From Brevipalpus yothersi (Eukaryota > Arthropoda > Arachnida > Trombidiformes > Tenuipalpidae), in contig QZCP01000051.1 in NCBI GenBank assembly GCA_003956705.1, forward strand, positions 1 through 64,000: a stretch of 64,000 nt of DNA. Direction: 5' to 3'. Positions 39,671 to 50,818 of this stretch are shown piece after piece. Under the pieces are notes generated by a model. It was not told the DNA's origin and ran no database searches. It worked only from the letters and a program-made list of their open reading frames with translations. The position numbers and the translations under genes are program-made. The number at the start of each line of letters is the position of its first letter. Position 1 is the first letter of the stretch.

Positions 39671-40863
39671 TCCAAGGCGACGAAATCCATTGGATGTAAG
39701 AACTATTATTATTATTACCGATATTAATCAAAGGTACCAATGAACCTCATGATTTCATGCAGCAGAAAGACAAGAAGAGTCAAAAAAAAGAGAGGAGTCA
39801 TTCTTCCTGCTAATGCATCTACAGTCTCTTTCATCATCTTCTATTAATATAACATAAACGTTAGATAGAGAAGTTGCCTCTCATCATTTGCGTTGTCACT
39901 ATCTAGATTCATGGAATCTCTCTTCTCTTCTCTCTTTCTCTTCTCTACCTCTCTTTATTATCTCAATCATTTAAAATATAAACTACATTTTATCTGATTA
40001 TCTCAATAAAAAAGGGAGATATCATCGTTCTCAAACTTTATCTCTGGACGACAATATTGAACAAGTTCACAATGATCCGAACATAGAATTTCGAGCCCCA
40101 TCAACTTAGATAACGAGAATCGATACTCTCAAAATTTCAGGCCACAACAGATTATTCTAAAGGAAACCCATTCAAATTATTTATTTTCAAAGGATTACGA
40201 TTCAGAAAAATGAATGAAATCAGTTTTTCTGACAAACTTCATAATTTTGCATTCCAAAATGTTCATCTTGGAAGTGATCAAAAAATTTCAAGTCAAAATT
40301 CATTTTTCAATGGCTTGACTGCGCAAGCTGTTGTGGCGCGTTCAGTTGATGTCACATGTAAACAATCAATTTTTCGCCGGATTAATATTGACAACAGTGT
40401 GAAAGCTTGCCTGATTCCATCATTATCATGACCACATTCCTTTTATGGTGAGAAAATTTATTTGATCACTGATTGTCACATTAATACTGTAATTTTGGCA
40501 AGTGTGTGTGTGTGTGAATTTAATTCCAGATTAACAGCTGAATGCTATTTGATCAACACTACTTACAAGAGCCCACCTTTGATTTTTTGAGTATTTCCTT
40601 TAATCATTGTCTCATTGAATTGTGTGTATTGATTGTTACATACACCTTGTTACACATATGAACAACCGAATAGATTGTGATTATCATCTCAATTTTTATC
40701 AATGGATTATCGAGTTACAAATCTTTGTTGTGCTACGTGTTCTTTGAGTTATTCCATTGGTGTGTGTATCAATGGGAAACTCAAATGAACTTATTTCATA
40801 TGAGTATTTTATACCGGTCAAAATTCATAGGATTAAATTTTGAAGGAAGTTGTTTGGACCAAG
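39671..40863. other. Intergenic region CHIC to ZDHHC17
   Basis: 1.2 kb: CHIC 3' flank (AATAAA at about 40005-40010) and the 5' flank/5' UTR of ZDHHC17. A 73-codon ATG frame at 40210-40431 has no recognisable features and is treated as chance. Confidence 0.5.
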
Positions 40864-43354
40864 ATGGTCACTTCCAAAGATGAACAAGACACAGCTTCTT
40901 ATCTATCCGTAAGAATTGATCGCCTCCCTGATTGATTCCTATTAGCTCTATTTTCTTTTCACAATGATCCAGGTTGGTGGAGACATTCCAATGACAACTA
41001 TTCAGACACCTCAAGAGGATAATAATGTATCATCAAAGCCTGATTCTGCAGAAAAAGAGGATACAAGTAATTATGATATAGTCAAAGCTACCCAACACGG
41101 TGCTCTAGATCGTGTTAAACAATTGATTGATGATGGATACGATGTTCTCCAGCAAGATTCTGAAGGTGTTACACTATTGCACTGGGCAGCAATTAACAAT
41201 CGACTCGAGATAGCTAGCTACTTGATAAGTAAAGGAGCAGATATCAATGCGATTGGAGGTGATCTGAGAAGTACACCAATCAATTGGGCAGTTCGTCAGG
41301 GCCAATTGAAAATGGTTGTCCTTCTGCTCCAACATGGTGCAGATCCGGCAATACTTGACAGTGAAGGATATAATTGTCTTCACTTGGCTGCTCAATTTGG
41401 ATTCACCTCTATCGCTGCTTACCTCATTGCTAAAGGAATGGATATCGATGCCCCCGATTCCAATGGTATGACCGCTCTGATGTGGGCATCATTCAGAGTT
41501 CGGACGTAAGTTGTTCGGGAATATACTACTAGGCTACAATGTTCAAGTACCTGTACTCTCTTTCCTGTAGAGATGATCCTGCTCGATTGATTTTAAACCT
41601 AGGAGCATCAACAAATCTAACCGATACGACTAATAATAATACAGCTCTACATTGGGCTGTTTACTCTCGCAATTTGAATGCAATCTCTAATCTACTTGAT
41701 GCCGGTGCAAGCGTTTTCGTTCAAAATGTAAATGGAGATACTCCTTTGGAAATGGCTAGAAAATTACAAGCTACAATGATTGCTCAACGCATTGAAGAGG
41801 TCATTAAGAAGAATCGTTTGAACCAAAAGTCATGTTGTACTCGGTCCTTCAGATTGGAGGTAATTTCAGAGCTCTTAACTTTTCTCAGAACACCAGGTTC
41901 ACTAGGAAAAAAATCATCGTAGATTTTGATTAATACACAAAATTTCGCACCACAATGAAGAGATGGTTGTAAATTGAAATAATTATTCTAATGGGAAACC
42001 ATACAAAATTTCTCTCTTACCATCTCACTTTATGCTGATTCTAAAGTGAAACTACTTCTTCACGTCTTCAATTCTAATCAAACTTTTGTTCTCTTTTCAG
42101 TCAATCCGATCATTCCTATATTTTGTATTACCCTTCCTACTTTATGGAACATTTGGAGCAGTTTTCAATTCCACTTTATCATACTGGATGAAAGCTATCA
42201 TATTTTTTTCTATTTTCTTGACTTCTTTGCTGCTTCGTTTCCTGCGTTTTTGGAGGATTCGTCATCCTCATGATGCGCTCGGCTCATCTCTCCCAATTTA
42301 TTTTGTTTTTACACTTAACTTCTGGTTACTAGTCACATTTTATGTCTTTCTCGTGCCTTGTAAGTATTTATTTGTGGTTTATTTGACTTTTGAATTCAAT
42401 CTCTTTCTTATAATCTATGTTTTCTAGACATTCCTCTATGGTTGTTAATTCCAGCAAGTATCGTGATAATCTTCTCTTTGCTCTCATTGATACTCACTTG
42501 GCGAAGTGATCCTGGAGTCATCAAAGGGAATCGTGATCAAAAATTACAAGTGAGTCTCACCCTAGCTACTCTCCTCGTAGACATTTACAAAGAATTTCAT
42601 TATATCAACTACAGACTATTATCGACCTTGCTGAAAAATTTGGATTCGATTCAACTTGGTTTTGTAGTACTTGTTTAATAAGGCGTCCAATCCGCTCCAA
42701 GCACTGCTCATGGTGCAATCGTTGTGTTGCAAAGTTCGATCATCACTGTCCATGGGTTGATAATTGTATCGGTTTCAATAATCATAAATACTTCGTATGG
42801 TTTCTGGGCTCTCTCTTACTTACCCTGATCGCTTTCTTGGTCTCTTGTTTCTTCTGTAAGTGTCAAAGTTTGTTCCAATTTCTTCTTATTTTAGGTGTTT
42901 TTCCTCTAGATTGGCATAAGAATGTTGATGAAAACTTGAAAGATATCAATTATGTTTTGAAATGCATACAATCCAATGGATGGATTTCTATGGGCTTCGT
43001 TGTGGTCATAATTCATCTCCTCTGGGTAACACAACTTCTCATCATACAAATTTATCAGGTAGAGTAATGATACCTAAGCTATTGTATATTCTCTATAAAA
43101 TCCACTCATTTTTGGTCTCTTAAATTCAGATCTGCTGGTTGGGAATGACCACTAATGAAAGAATGAATTGTAGACGTTACAAGTACATGAGACAATCATC
43201 AGAAAACAAAATTGTCAGCCCATTTGATAAGGGTTTTTGGATAAATTTCCTCGAATTTTGTGGCTCCACATGTTTCAAGTGTTGTGGTCTTAGAAGGATC
43301 AATTGGTTCAAGGTCTATGACTTGGACTCAGTTGTTGGCGTAGCGAATGTTTGA
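40864..43354 (+). CDS. Hip14: ZDHHC17/HIP14-type ankyrin-repeat palmitoyltransferase
   Basis: Eight exons: 40864-40908, 40973-41505, 41571-41859, 42101-42359, 42428-42549, 42615-42855, 42895-43058, 43130-43354 (625 residues, near human ZDHHC17's 632). It transfers palmitate to cysteines of synaptic and vesicle proteins at the Golgi. The N-terminal ankyrin repeats (about 55-265) include GVTLLHWAAINNRLEIASYL, RSTPINWAVRQGQLKMVVLL, YNCLHLAAQFG and NTALHWAVYSRN. Two transmembrane pairs follow, with SDPGVIKG between. The catalytic cysteine-rich domain is in exon 6: CSTCLIRRPIRSKHCSWCNR, then the active DHHC in KFDHHCPWVDNCIGFNNH. The TTxE motif is TTNER in exon 8. All zinc and catalytic residues are present, so it should be active. 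Confidence 0.95.
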
Positions 43355-44458
43355 ACTTCTCACAATCAGTGCCTTTTTTTGAACCAAAGTGAACAGACAA
43401 GTTGATAGTAATTTTCTCAATTGTTTACCTCGCAAGAGGAATTCAGAGTCAATGATGTATCATTACAGTGCCTTAGACTTAAACCTCTCATAGACAATTA
43501 TTCTTTATCGAAAATTTTGTCTGTTGTTGTTCATGCTCAGATTCTGAATCCAAGCTTCATCAATCTTCCAGATGATGTTCTCTTGTTTTTCGAGATATTG
43601 TTAGTATTTCTCTTTATCACCATTTAATTTTTCATTTACAAGGAAAATCGTTCATTCTATATCTATTATTGAATGAGTGAAATTCAACTGATAGAAGGAG
43701 AATATCAAGGTAATAGATTATCGATTGAATTAGTAGAGATTCCAAAATTATTAGGGTCACTAAAAATTTCATTGACATCGAAGTAACTTGACTTCTCCAT
43801 CGAATATTATCTCACAACTCATCTTTCTATTTCGTTTGACTTTGATCTGAATGGCTTCCTCGGTATTTCTCCTGCACTCAGGGGTCTGGGTTCGTTTCAC
43901 AGAAAAATGGAATCATTGAAAGAACGATCCATAGAGAATCATGATCAAAGAAAGACGAAATCTCAGAAGAACGAGATCGCAAACGGAATGGAGATGATTT
44001 CTCGAGACAAAATATATAAATCTTTCTCTTTCTCTTTTGTTTTTTCTTTATCATCTCTTCTATGTGATCAACTTTCTGTGAGATACCTGTACTTGAAAAC
44101 GAGCTTCTGTCGCCTTCTAGATAAGAGATTTGTGTGAATCGGACCCTGAGGCTGGGTAGTTAAGGAGGTCAAAGTTTAGAAGAGCGCGCGTTTTTCATCA
44201 TTTTGGTTAGTTCAAAATGGCCAATGACAGTTCCCCAGTTCACACAGTTCATAGTTCAAAAAGTATCGATAAGCCTCAAGTTACCACGGAGAAAAGATTT
44301 CAGAAAAATTTCTCACTTGATCTCATTCGGTGTTGTGACTATTTCTAAGTTATTTGTGTTGGTTTGAAAGTTAGAAGACAGATGTTCTGTTGAGCTTATT
44401 GGTACAATTCTGGAAAATATATCAGACATCATTTTCGTCTATCTGGTCAGTCAAAAAT
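43355..44458. other. Region between ZDHHC17 and the SPP-like gene
   Basis: 1.1 kb containing the ZDHHC17 3' flank, the truncated kinesin-tail copy at 43641-43881, and the 5' flank of the SPP-like gene. An ATG at 44217 opens a 43-codon frame that ends before the SPP-like exon; it could be an upstream open frame or an unspliced first exon. Confidence 0.5.
43641..43881 (-). pseudogene. Truncated duplicate of the KIF17-like 3' end
   Basis: This segment repeats 46118-46379 in the same orientation. By eye there are about 15 mismatches over some 220 aligned bases, plus a gap of about 20 bases. The parent segment covers the 3' flank/UTR and the last codons of the minus-strand kinesin-tail gene. Similarity stops abruptly after CTGCACTCAG, inside what is coding sequence in the parent, so this copy has no complete coding frame. 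The high identity in non-coding sequence indicates a recent duplication. The SPP-like gene lies between the two copies. Confidence 0.88.
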
Positions 44459-46067
44459 ATGGCCACTTTTCAAGAAATTATTTTTGGCTCAGTTTTAGAA
44501 TTTTTCAATTTTCAACATCGAATTTTGATCAACAAAACTTTCTCTGTCAAATTCCATTCAACATTTAATCAAACATTTGAAGTCGAAGCAGTGGCTATCT
44601 TGATTCAACAAATTATAATTATTATTATAGCTACTTTAATGATAGTCTGTATCTTGGTTTTTGATGGTTTGAGAGAGCAAAAGGAAAAGCCCAAGGTATG
44701 TTCAGTCTTGACTCCAATGAAAAGGTATTGGGGCACTTCTTAATTGCATAAAGTCTTGTCGCTCTAATGATTCACTTTTTTTGTATCCACAGAAACCTGG
44801 TCAATTGCCTATATTTTTTAAGCTTGCTTTGTATTCTCCGTATATATTTCTAATTTTTATTCTCTATCAGATTGGCCTGTATATTGTATATAAGGTAACA
44901 TACTCTTCTCAAACAATGCACCGATATCTATTACTTGCTTGCTGGTAATAACGGAGAACTTTGTTTTTTTATAGATCTTTTCTCAAGAATACATACTTCC
45001 TTTAGTGGATATCCCTAGCATCTGTTTTGCAGTAATTATACTCAATCGACTAGTTAACCACATCATCGATCGTATGTGGATCAAAAAACCGCATATTGAA
45101 TTACTTATCACTCATTACAAGCAAAAAGATTCACAATCCGAAACTGTTTCTGGCTACGATCCAATTTTCCAATTTATGTCCATTATCATCTCCTCATCAA
45201 TTGGTTTCTGGTATTTTCATGGAAAGGTGAGTGGAACGAAATTTGTTGTGTCTAATTCCTCGTTTCAAGCTGTCATTGATTTCCTTACTTATCTCTAGCA
45301 TTGGATACCAAGCAATGTTCTCACCGTGGCTGTGGCTTATGGATTCATCGAGTCCTACTCAATCAATCAGCCGGGTCAAAAGCTGGTAATGATGTTTACC
45401 TACCTCTCCCGTGTAGATGTTTATTTGATATTTTTCACTGATACTTACACCAAGGTAGCCCAAACTTACAATGCCTCAGCAGAACGGTCTGTACCCCAAG
45501 ATCTCTTCGAAAATGGCTTTAATGGAATGCAGTATTTTATATTAGGGGTTCAACACATGTTGATCCCTATTCTCCTCATCGCTTATCTTATGCGTAACGA
45601 TCATTCTGATGGCCAATCTAATAACGATGTGAGGTAAGTATTTATATGTTCTTCATTGAATGACCGTTCTAACGAAATTCTGTTTTATTTTTTTCAGCCT
45701 CAAAAAACGAAATTATGCTTACTTAAAAACAAGTCTTGCCGCTCACTTCATAGGACTTTCACTGTCTTCCTACATAATGATTGTATTAAATAATTCTCGT
45801 CCTACTTTTCCATATCTTTGGATGGCACTTGTTTTTCCTATTATACTGACCATTTTCAATGGTTTTCTCAAGATGAACTTTAATTTGAGGAATTTCGAGA
45901 AAAAATTAATTGAAATTGAATATACTCGCCTTCCTCTCTTCAGAGGTCCCATCTTTGTATGGATGATCGATCTCATTTATTGTACAGGCTTGATAATGAT
46001 TCTTGTGTATAAACAAGTGTGTTTTTTGTTCACTTCTCTGGAAATTTGTAAAAATCAAGTTTTTTGA
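44459..46067 (+). CDS. Signal-peptide-peptidase (SPP/HM13) homologue, predicted catalytically dead
   Basis: Five exons: 44459-44695, 44793-44894, 44975-45226, 45299-45633, 45698-46067 (431 residues), multi-spanning. SPP is the ER intramembrane aspartyl protease (presenilin-like, GxGD type) that cuts leftover signal peptides. Homology is seen in YKIFSQEYILPL, GFWYFHGKHWIPSNVLT, FFTDTYTKVAQ, SVPQDLFENGF and SLKKRNYAYLKTSLAAHFIGL, all of which line up in order with SPP. The catalytic elements are altered. The YD motif reads VD (Asp 237, base 45416), the GLGD motif reads GVQH (His 283, base 45554), and the PAL motif reads PTF (344-346). Loss of the second aspartate should abolish proteolysis (inference from known chemistry). 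The reading frame and five introns are intact, arguing for a functioning pseudoenzyme. The N-terminus is uncertain: the ATG at 44459 gives a short luminal region with an N-glycosylation sequon before the first membrane span. Confidence 0.85.
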
Positions 46068-46117
46068 ATTAATAAAAATTGGCCTTCAATTCATTAACAG
46101 TGAATAGCGACAACACT

Positions 46118-46379
46118 AGGAAAATCTTTCATTCTATATCTGCTATTGAATGTGTGAAATTCAACTGATAGAATGAGAATATCAAGGTAATAGATTACCG
46201 ATGCAATTAGTAGAGATTCCAAAATTATCAGCGTCACTAAAAATTTTATCAGTGAACATGATTTCTTGGCATTATAGAAGTAACTTGACTCCTCCATCGA
46301 ATATTTTCTCACAACTCATCTTTCTACTTTGATTGACTTTGATCTGAATGGCTTCCTCGGTATTTCTCCTGCACTCAGA
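46118..46379. repeat. Parent copy of the duplicated KIF17-like 3' segment
   Basis: Direct-repeat partner of 43641-43881, covering the 3' flank and final codons of the kinesin-tail gene. Distance between copies is about 2.5 kb and encloses the entire SPP-like gene. Confidence 0.88.
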
Positions 46380-47679
46380 GTTCCATCTCCATTGGCAAAG
46401 TCTATATCTTTACCATCTCGAGTTGAGGGTAAAGATTTGCTGAATTGTCTTAGTAGTCCATGTTTCTTGGGTTCATCAGCATCATCAAAGCTATGCTGTT
46501 CAACGGGAGGAATTTTTGATCTTTTCAATAGGTTATCAACTGAATTATCGTCAACAGAATTATCTTCACCGCTATTCCGCAACAAGTTATTCGAATTCAT
46601 ACCATTCAGACACTCATTAACTGGATTCAAAGTAGAAGATATCAGCATTCAAAATAATTATTCAACAATATATATACACAAACAATATTGTACATCATCA
46701 TTCACTTACGATGAGTAATTTTATGAAAATGATTCAAAAGCTCATCTCGACGCTTAGGCTTGAAATAATTAGCAGCTATACTCTGATCGGATGAATCTTC
46801 TAGTTTACGAAACAATTTAAATTCTGATCCATCTCGTTCACTAGGCTCGTTGAAACGAAAGCTTTTATCACCATAACTACTGGCCGTACGATCTAGTTGA
46901 GGTGACGATGATCGTGTTGATTCACGTCCTCCTGGTTGAATCATACTACTGATGGTCAATGATCCTGGTGGTAGAGTTGTTCGTGATACCGTTAAGTCTG
47001 GTAAACGCCACTTTTGCATATCTTCATCCCAAACACTTTCACTTTTGATTCGATCAATATTGGCATAATTGCAATCTTTCCGGACACATGATTGAATCCG
47101 ATCGATAATCTGGGACAACAATTTAATCTGTTGATCTTGTCGTCGAATAGTTTCCAGATAATCTCCTCTCTCAGACTCAAATTCACTCTGAATATCTTTC
47201 ACCTCACCTTCTAGGGTTGATATTTTACGTTTCGCTTTTTTGAGTAACAATGTTCTCGCCCTCAATTCTTCGGTAATATCACCATAAGCTTTCAACAATA
47301 ATTGATCATCATCGTCAACTTTTTTCAACGCCTCTGTAATTGCATTTAAACGTCTTTCGGCAATCCTTTTCCGTCGACTTCTTTTTTCTCTCAACTCAGG
47401 ATCATTGACTTTCTCACCTCCAACCATTTGCTCTTGTAGTACCTGAATTCTTTCGATAGTCTCAACACCTATTTGAGTGATATTGTTTGCATTTCCATCT
47501 TGATTGATCTCCAATGATCCTATATCTATTGTTTGATCATTATTATTCAAATCTTTAACCATCTCTTGTTCTTCTTTGATATTTTTCTGTTGGAAGGATG
47601 GCTTCAATCGATTCATATCACTTTCCAATTGAGCATTTCGTTCTTGTTCCTCTTTGTGTTTTGCTATTAAATTTTGCAT
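46316..47679 (-). CDS. KIF17/OSM-3-like kinesin tail without motor domain (possibly a decayed gene)
   Basis: Two exons on the minus strand: 47679-46710 and 46620-46316 (424 residues). The sequence matches only the C-terminal third of the homodimeric kinesin-2 KIF17/OSM-3: LQEQMVGGEKVNDPELREKR, RRKRIAERRL, ITEELRARTLLLKKAKRKI, FESERGDYLETIRRQDQQIK and VRKDCNYANIDRI followed by ESVWDEDMQKWRLPDL. The N-terminal motor (P-loop, switch motifs) is absent. Immediately before the first ATG is an in-frame TAA (47682-47680). Kinesin-like coding sequence continues upstream of it in the same frame (HKDLVERMKQEYDA) as far as an acceptor-like CAG at 47732-47730. After that comes a repeat, then another gene. 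The piece is therefore 5'-truncated. Either it is a pseudogene with a still open tail, or it makes a motorless cargo-binding protein. Its 3' end is duplicated at 43641-43881. Confidence 0.75.
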
Positions 47680-47780
47680 TTAAGCATCATATTCTTGCTT
47701 CATTCGCTCCACCAAATCTTTATGGGCTTCTGATTAAGATTCTGTTGGAAATTTTCGAGAGAAAAAAATTCAATAAGACT

Positions 47781-48040
47781 AGCAAATGCGCTCAAATGGC
47801 TCGCTACGCTCGCTCGTTCGCTCGGTGTTTGGCTTAATGCTTCTCGAACCTTTGATAGCTTTCATAGAAATTTGTAAAAATATTTGGAAATCCCAAACAG
47901 AATCTCTCTTTCTGTCTCTCTTTTTCTCTAGCAATGGGCTCACTTCGCTCGATGCTCGGTCTGATGAGAAACTCTTGAAAACTCTCATAGAAAGATTTCA
48001 AAACTCTTCGAAAATTGGAAATAGAATTTTTTCTCTCTCT

Positions 48041-48044
<4 letters not shown>
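47781..48044. repeat. Imperfect two-copy tandem repeat with GCTCG-rich core
   Basis: Unit 1 (about 47781-47929) and unit 2 (about 47930-48044) share the same order of blocks: AGCAA(A)TG-G-GCTCA, a GCTCG/TCGCTCG-rich core, a CTTTCATAGAAA or CTCATAGAAAG block, AATTTGGAAAT-type sequence, and a pyrimidine-rich end. The TCGCTCG core is far more GC-rich than its surroundings. Confidence 0.6.
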
Positions 48045-48118
<74 letters not shown>

Positions 48119-48120
48119 TT
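48045..48120. repeat. Compound microsatellite (TC)n(CTTT)n
   Basis: A TC run followed by about ten TTTC tetranucleotides and a T run. Confidence 0.95.
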
Positions 48121-48337
48121 TTTGATCAAATTGTTTACTAAAAAATCGAAAGAGCCTAACAATTTTCTTATGCTCCACCTCAATGACTGAATTTTTTTAC
48201 ATTAATATTTATTAATATATGATATGATTTGTCTTGAATTTGAATTAACAATTCTTTTGATCATTGGTTGTGGACTCTCAAATCATTTGAAATGATGCAA
48301 ATCTTAACGAGACAAGCTAGATTATATTCAATTTTAA

Positions 48338-50390
48338 CTACGACATTTTGTTGTATGTTGATATAACTCGGTCTTCATTATCATAGGGAGGTAAGCATCT
48401 CTGCAGTACTCGACCTTTGATGAGATCAGCAGCTCGTTCAGCTACCGCAATCGCTGGAGCCATCGTATTACCAGTGACCACCTCAGGCCATGAAGAGGCA
48501 TCAACTATCCTCAGCTTGCCAACACCTCTCACCCTTAAAAGAGGATCAACAACTGCCATTTTATCATCTGCTGAACCCATTTTAGCAGTGCAACAACAAT
48601 GAAATTCAAGGTAGGTTAAGCTACGCATCATACACTCAGCATATTGCTTACTTTCCATTGGTTTATCAGAGCAACCTGGAAGAGTATTCTCGAAAGGAAT
48701 TGCGCCCAGTTTTTGCTGCATTATCGTTGTATTCATAATTTTCCTAATCGATTCCACAGATTCTATTAGAGCTTTCATATCATTCGGATGACTGAAAACG
48801 TTAGGATTGATAACCGGAGGATCGTTTGGATTTGCACTCTTCAATTTGATGTCTCCCTTACTCTGTGGACGAACCAAGATCGTTATAATTGACAAAGTGT
48901 CCTCTCCTGCATGAGGTGCAATATACTGATTGGTCACCGAGTCTTTCAAATTGAATGAGAATGCTAGGATTGAAAAAAAAACCAAAAATCAGTCCCATCA
49001 AATGAAAAATGATAATATCTACTCAACCTTTAGGTGTGCCAATGGTTTGATGAATCTGAATATCGGGTCTAGAATCCACAGCATATTTTGTTCGCATAAA
49101 ACCTTGTATAGTCGTTCCAGTGGTTGTCATGAATCCTGTCTTATTGAGAGTATACTCCAAGATCTGCTGGAATGCTCCCAATTCGAGTTTTTGACTGTAG
49201 CCGTGCTCAGGAGCTATTGTGTAGGAGAGCACCGAAAACATGTGATCTTGATAGTTGGACCCTACACCAGGTGAATCGACGATAACAGGAATACCTAATT
49301 GATTGAGATGTGAAGCAGGTCCTATTCCTGAGAGTAGTAAAAGTTTCGGAGTGTTATAAGCACCTGCTGCAATGATAACTTCACGTTTCGCAAATGCCAT
49401 AATGCCTGGAACACCGAATCTTGTGAAGAGGACACCATAAGCTTGTTTCTTTGTTGGCTCAATCAAAATTTTTGTCACACAAGCGTCGAGAAGAATGTCC
49501 AAGTTAGGTCGACTTTCACTGAGATATGCTCGCGCTGCAGAACATCGAGATCCATTTCTGATTGTCAATTGAATGTAATCAAATCGCGCTTGATCAGCAC
49601 CATTATAGTCACCCTCTTTGAAGCCAGCTTCTTTACAAGCTTCTAGATAATATTCTTCAAAATCAAACTGTTTTTTGGCTCTAATTACCGTCATCGGACC
49701 TTTAGTGCCATGATAGCCTTGATCAGCCTTCGGATCATTCACTAAACCTTCACTCTTCACAATGTACGGAAACATGTCAGCATGCGACCAACCTAATCCA
49801 CCAAGTCGAGCCCAACGATCATAATCTTGTGGATTCCCATGCATATAAATCATTCCATTGATACATGAACCTCCACCAATACACTTTCCTTGTGTAACGG
49901 GTATTGATTGTTCATTCAAGCTGTATGCTGCGTTTGGTAATGGTGTGGTCATATATCCATAATCTCGCTTAGTTTTAGCGTGCATACCCCAAAAAATTGG
50001 TGTTGCTGAGAATCCAGTCTCCTCATCACCACATTCGAGAACCAACACTCGAATGTTAGGATCCTCAGCCAAACGTGATGCTACCACCGAACCGGAAGCT
50101 CCTCCACCGACCACAATATAATCATAAGGAGAACTTAGGCTAGGAAAAGGATTCCACTTGAGAGTGTATGGAGCTGGACCAAATTCTCGATCTTCAGTAG
50201 TCACAAAAAGTTCTTGTGCCATTTTATCAAGATTGTATGCTGGTACACCGAGTGATCTTGCAGGGGCAGTTAAATTTCTCATCAAAGCTGTCATCATTTG
50301 CCTACCGAAGCCAGGAATTGGAACCTGACATTCGGTGTGGAAAAAGAAGATGCTGGCCAGCAAAAACGGTAAAATGTTAGTAAAACTCAT
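48338..50390 (-). CDS. Secreted GMC oxidoreductase (glucose dehydrogenase-like, FAD)
   Basis: Two exons on the minus strand: 50390-49028 and 48963-48338 (662 residues). GMC enzymes oxidise alcohols or sugars with bound FAD; arthropod members act in cuticle, defence, and ecdysteroid metabolism. The start at 50390 gives a hydrophobic signal peptide (NILPFLLASIFFFHTEC). The FAD-binding loop is YDYIVVGGGASGSVVASRL (about 89-107), with GMC signature 1 at GKCIGGGSCINGMIYMHGNP and signature 2 at GAYNTPKLLLLSGIGP. The C-terminal domain holds the likely catalytic pair: His in EFHCCCTAKMGS and Asn in VVTGNTMAPAIAVAERAAD. Length and signals fit the secreted insect/mite class. The substrate cannot be told from sequence. 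An upstream in-frame GTG at 50417 would spoil the signal peptide and is not used. Confidence 0.93.
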
Positions 50391-50818
50391 TTTATGATCA
50401 CCAATAATACCAGTCACACTATTTTTTTCTTACTAATCCATCACAAAGATCACTTATGGATGATCTCTTCAGTTGAAGTTGTCAGAGATCTACGAAAAAT
50501 TCTCTCACTGAATTGATGAGATAATTTCAGTGCTCTCTATTCACCCTTACGATGAACATTAATCAAAAATTATCTTTCTGAGTGACAAACCGAAAAGAGT
50601 TGCCATCGATCATATTTTAATTGCTTCATTTATCCTAATCAGGCTCAATTGATTGCATAACAATCTGATTACACTGTGAAATTTCCTGCTCCAAATAATC
50701 ACATTACTAGAGAAAGTATGAAACACATGCATATTACATCAGGTGTGGGCGATTGAAAATTTTTCTTGAATCTTACTCTTCTTCACCCAGATGAGAACAT
50801 CTATGTAAGAATTAATTA
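50391..50818. other. Short intergenic region GMC / BTB-TLDc
   Basis: 428 bp between two minus-strand genes; the 5' flank of the GMC gene. AT-rich, with no clear TATA box near the start and nothing coding. Confidence 0.5.

Larger units (their letters stand above)
47730..48337. other. Intergenic repeat-rich region upstream of the kinesin tail
   Basis: 608 bp with an imperfect tandem repeat, a compound TC/CTTT microsatellite and the 3' flank of the GMC gene (reverse-strand polyadenylation-like TTTATT at 48208-48213). No kinesin motor motif is present. Confidence 0.6.

Noticed and set aside
40210..40431. 73-codon + frame with its own ATG upstream of ZDHHC17
   Set aside because: No signal peptide, domain or repeat; most likely chance frame in the 5' flank.
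43907..44137. 76-codon + frame between the kinesin fragment and the SPP-like gene
   Set aside because: Starts with ATG, but Lys/Glu then Ser/Phe composition shows no family; could not be linked by phase to the SPP-like exons.
46329..46718. 129-codon + frame over the kinesin-tail second exon
   Set aside because: Antisense shadow; the minus-strand frame has correct splice phase and matches its duplicate.
47834..48190. Long frames on both strands rich in Arg/Glu/Lys or Ser/Leu/Phe
   Set aside because: Artefact of the TC/CTTT microsatellite and tandem repeat.
47730..48337. Missing kinesin motor domain
   Set aside because: Both strands were read for P-loop and switch motifs upstream of the tail; none is present before the GMC gene begins.
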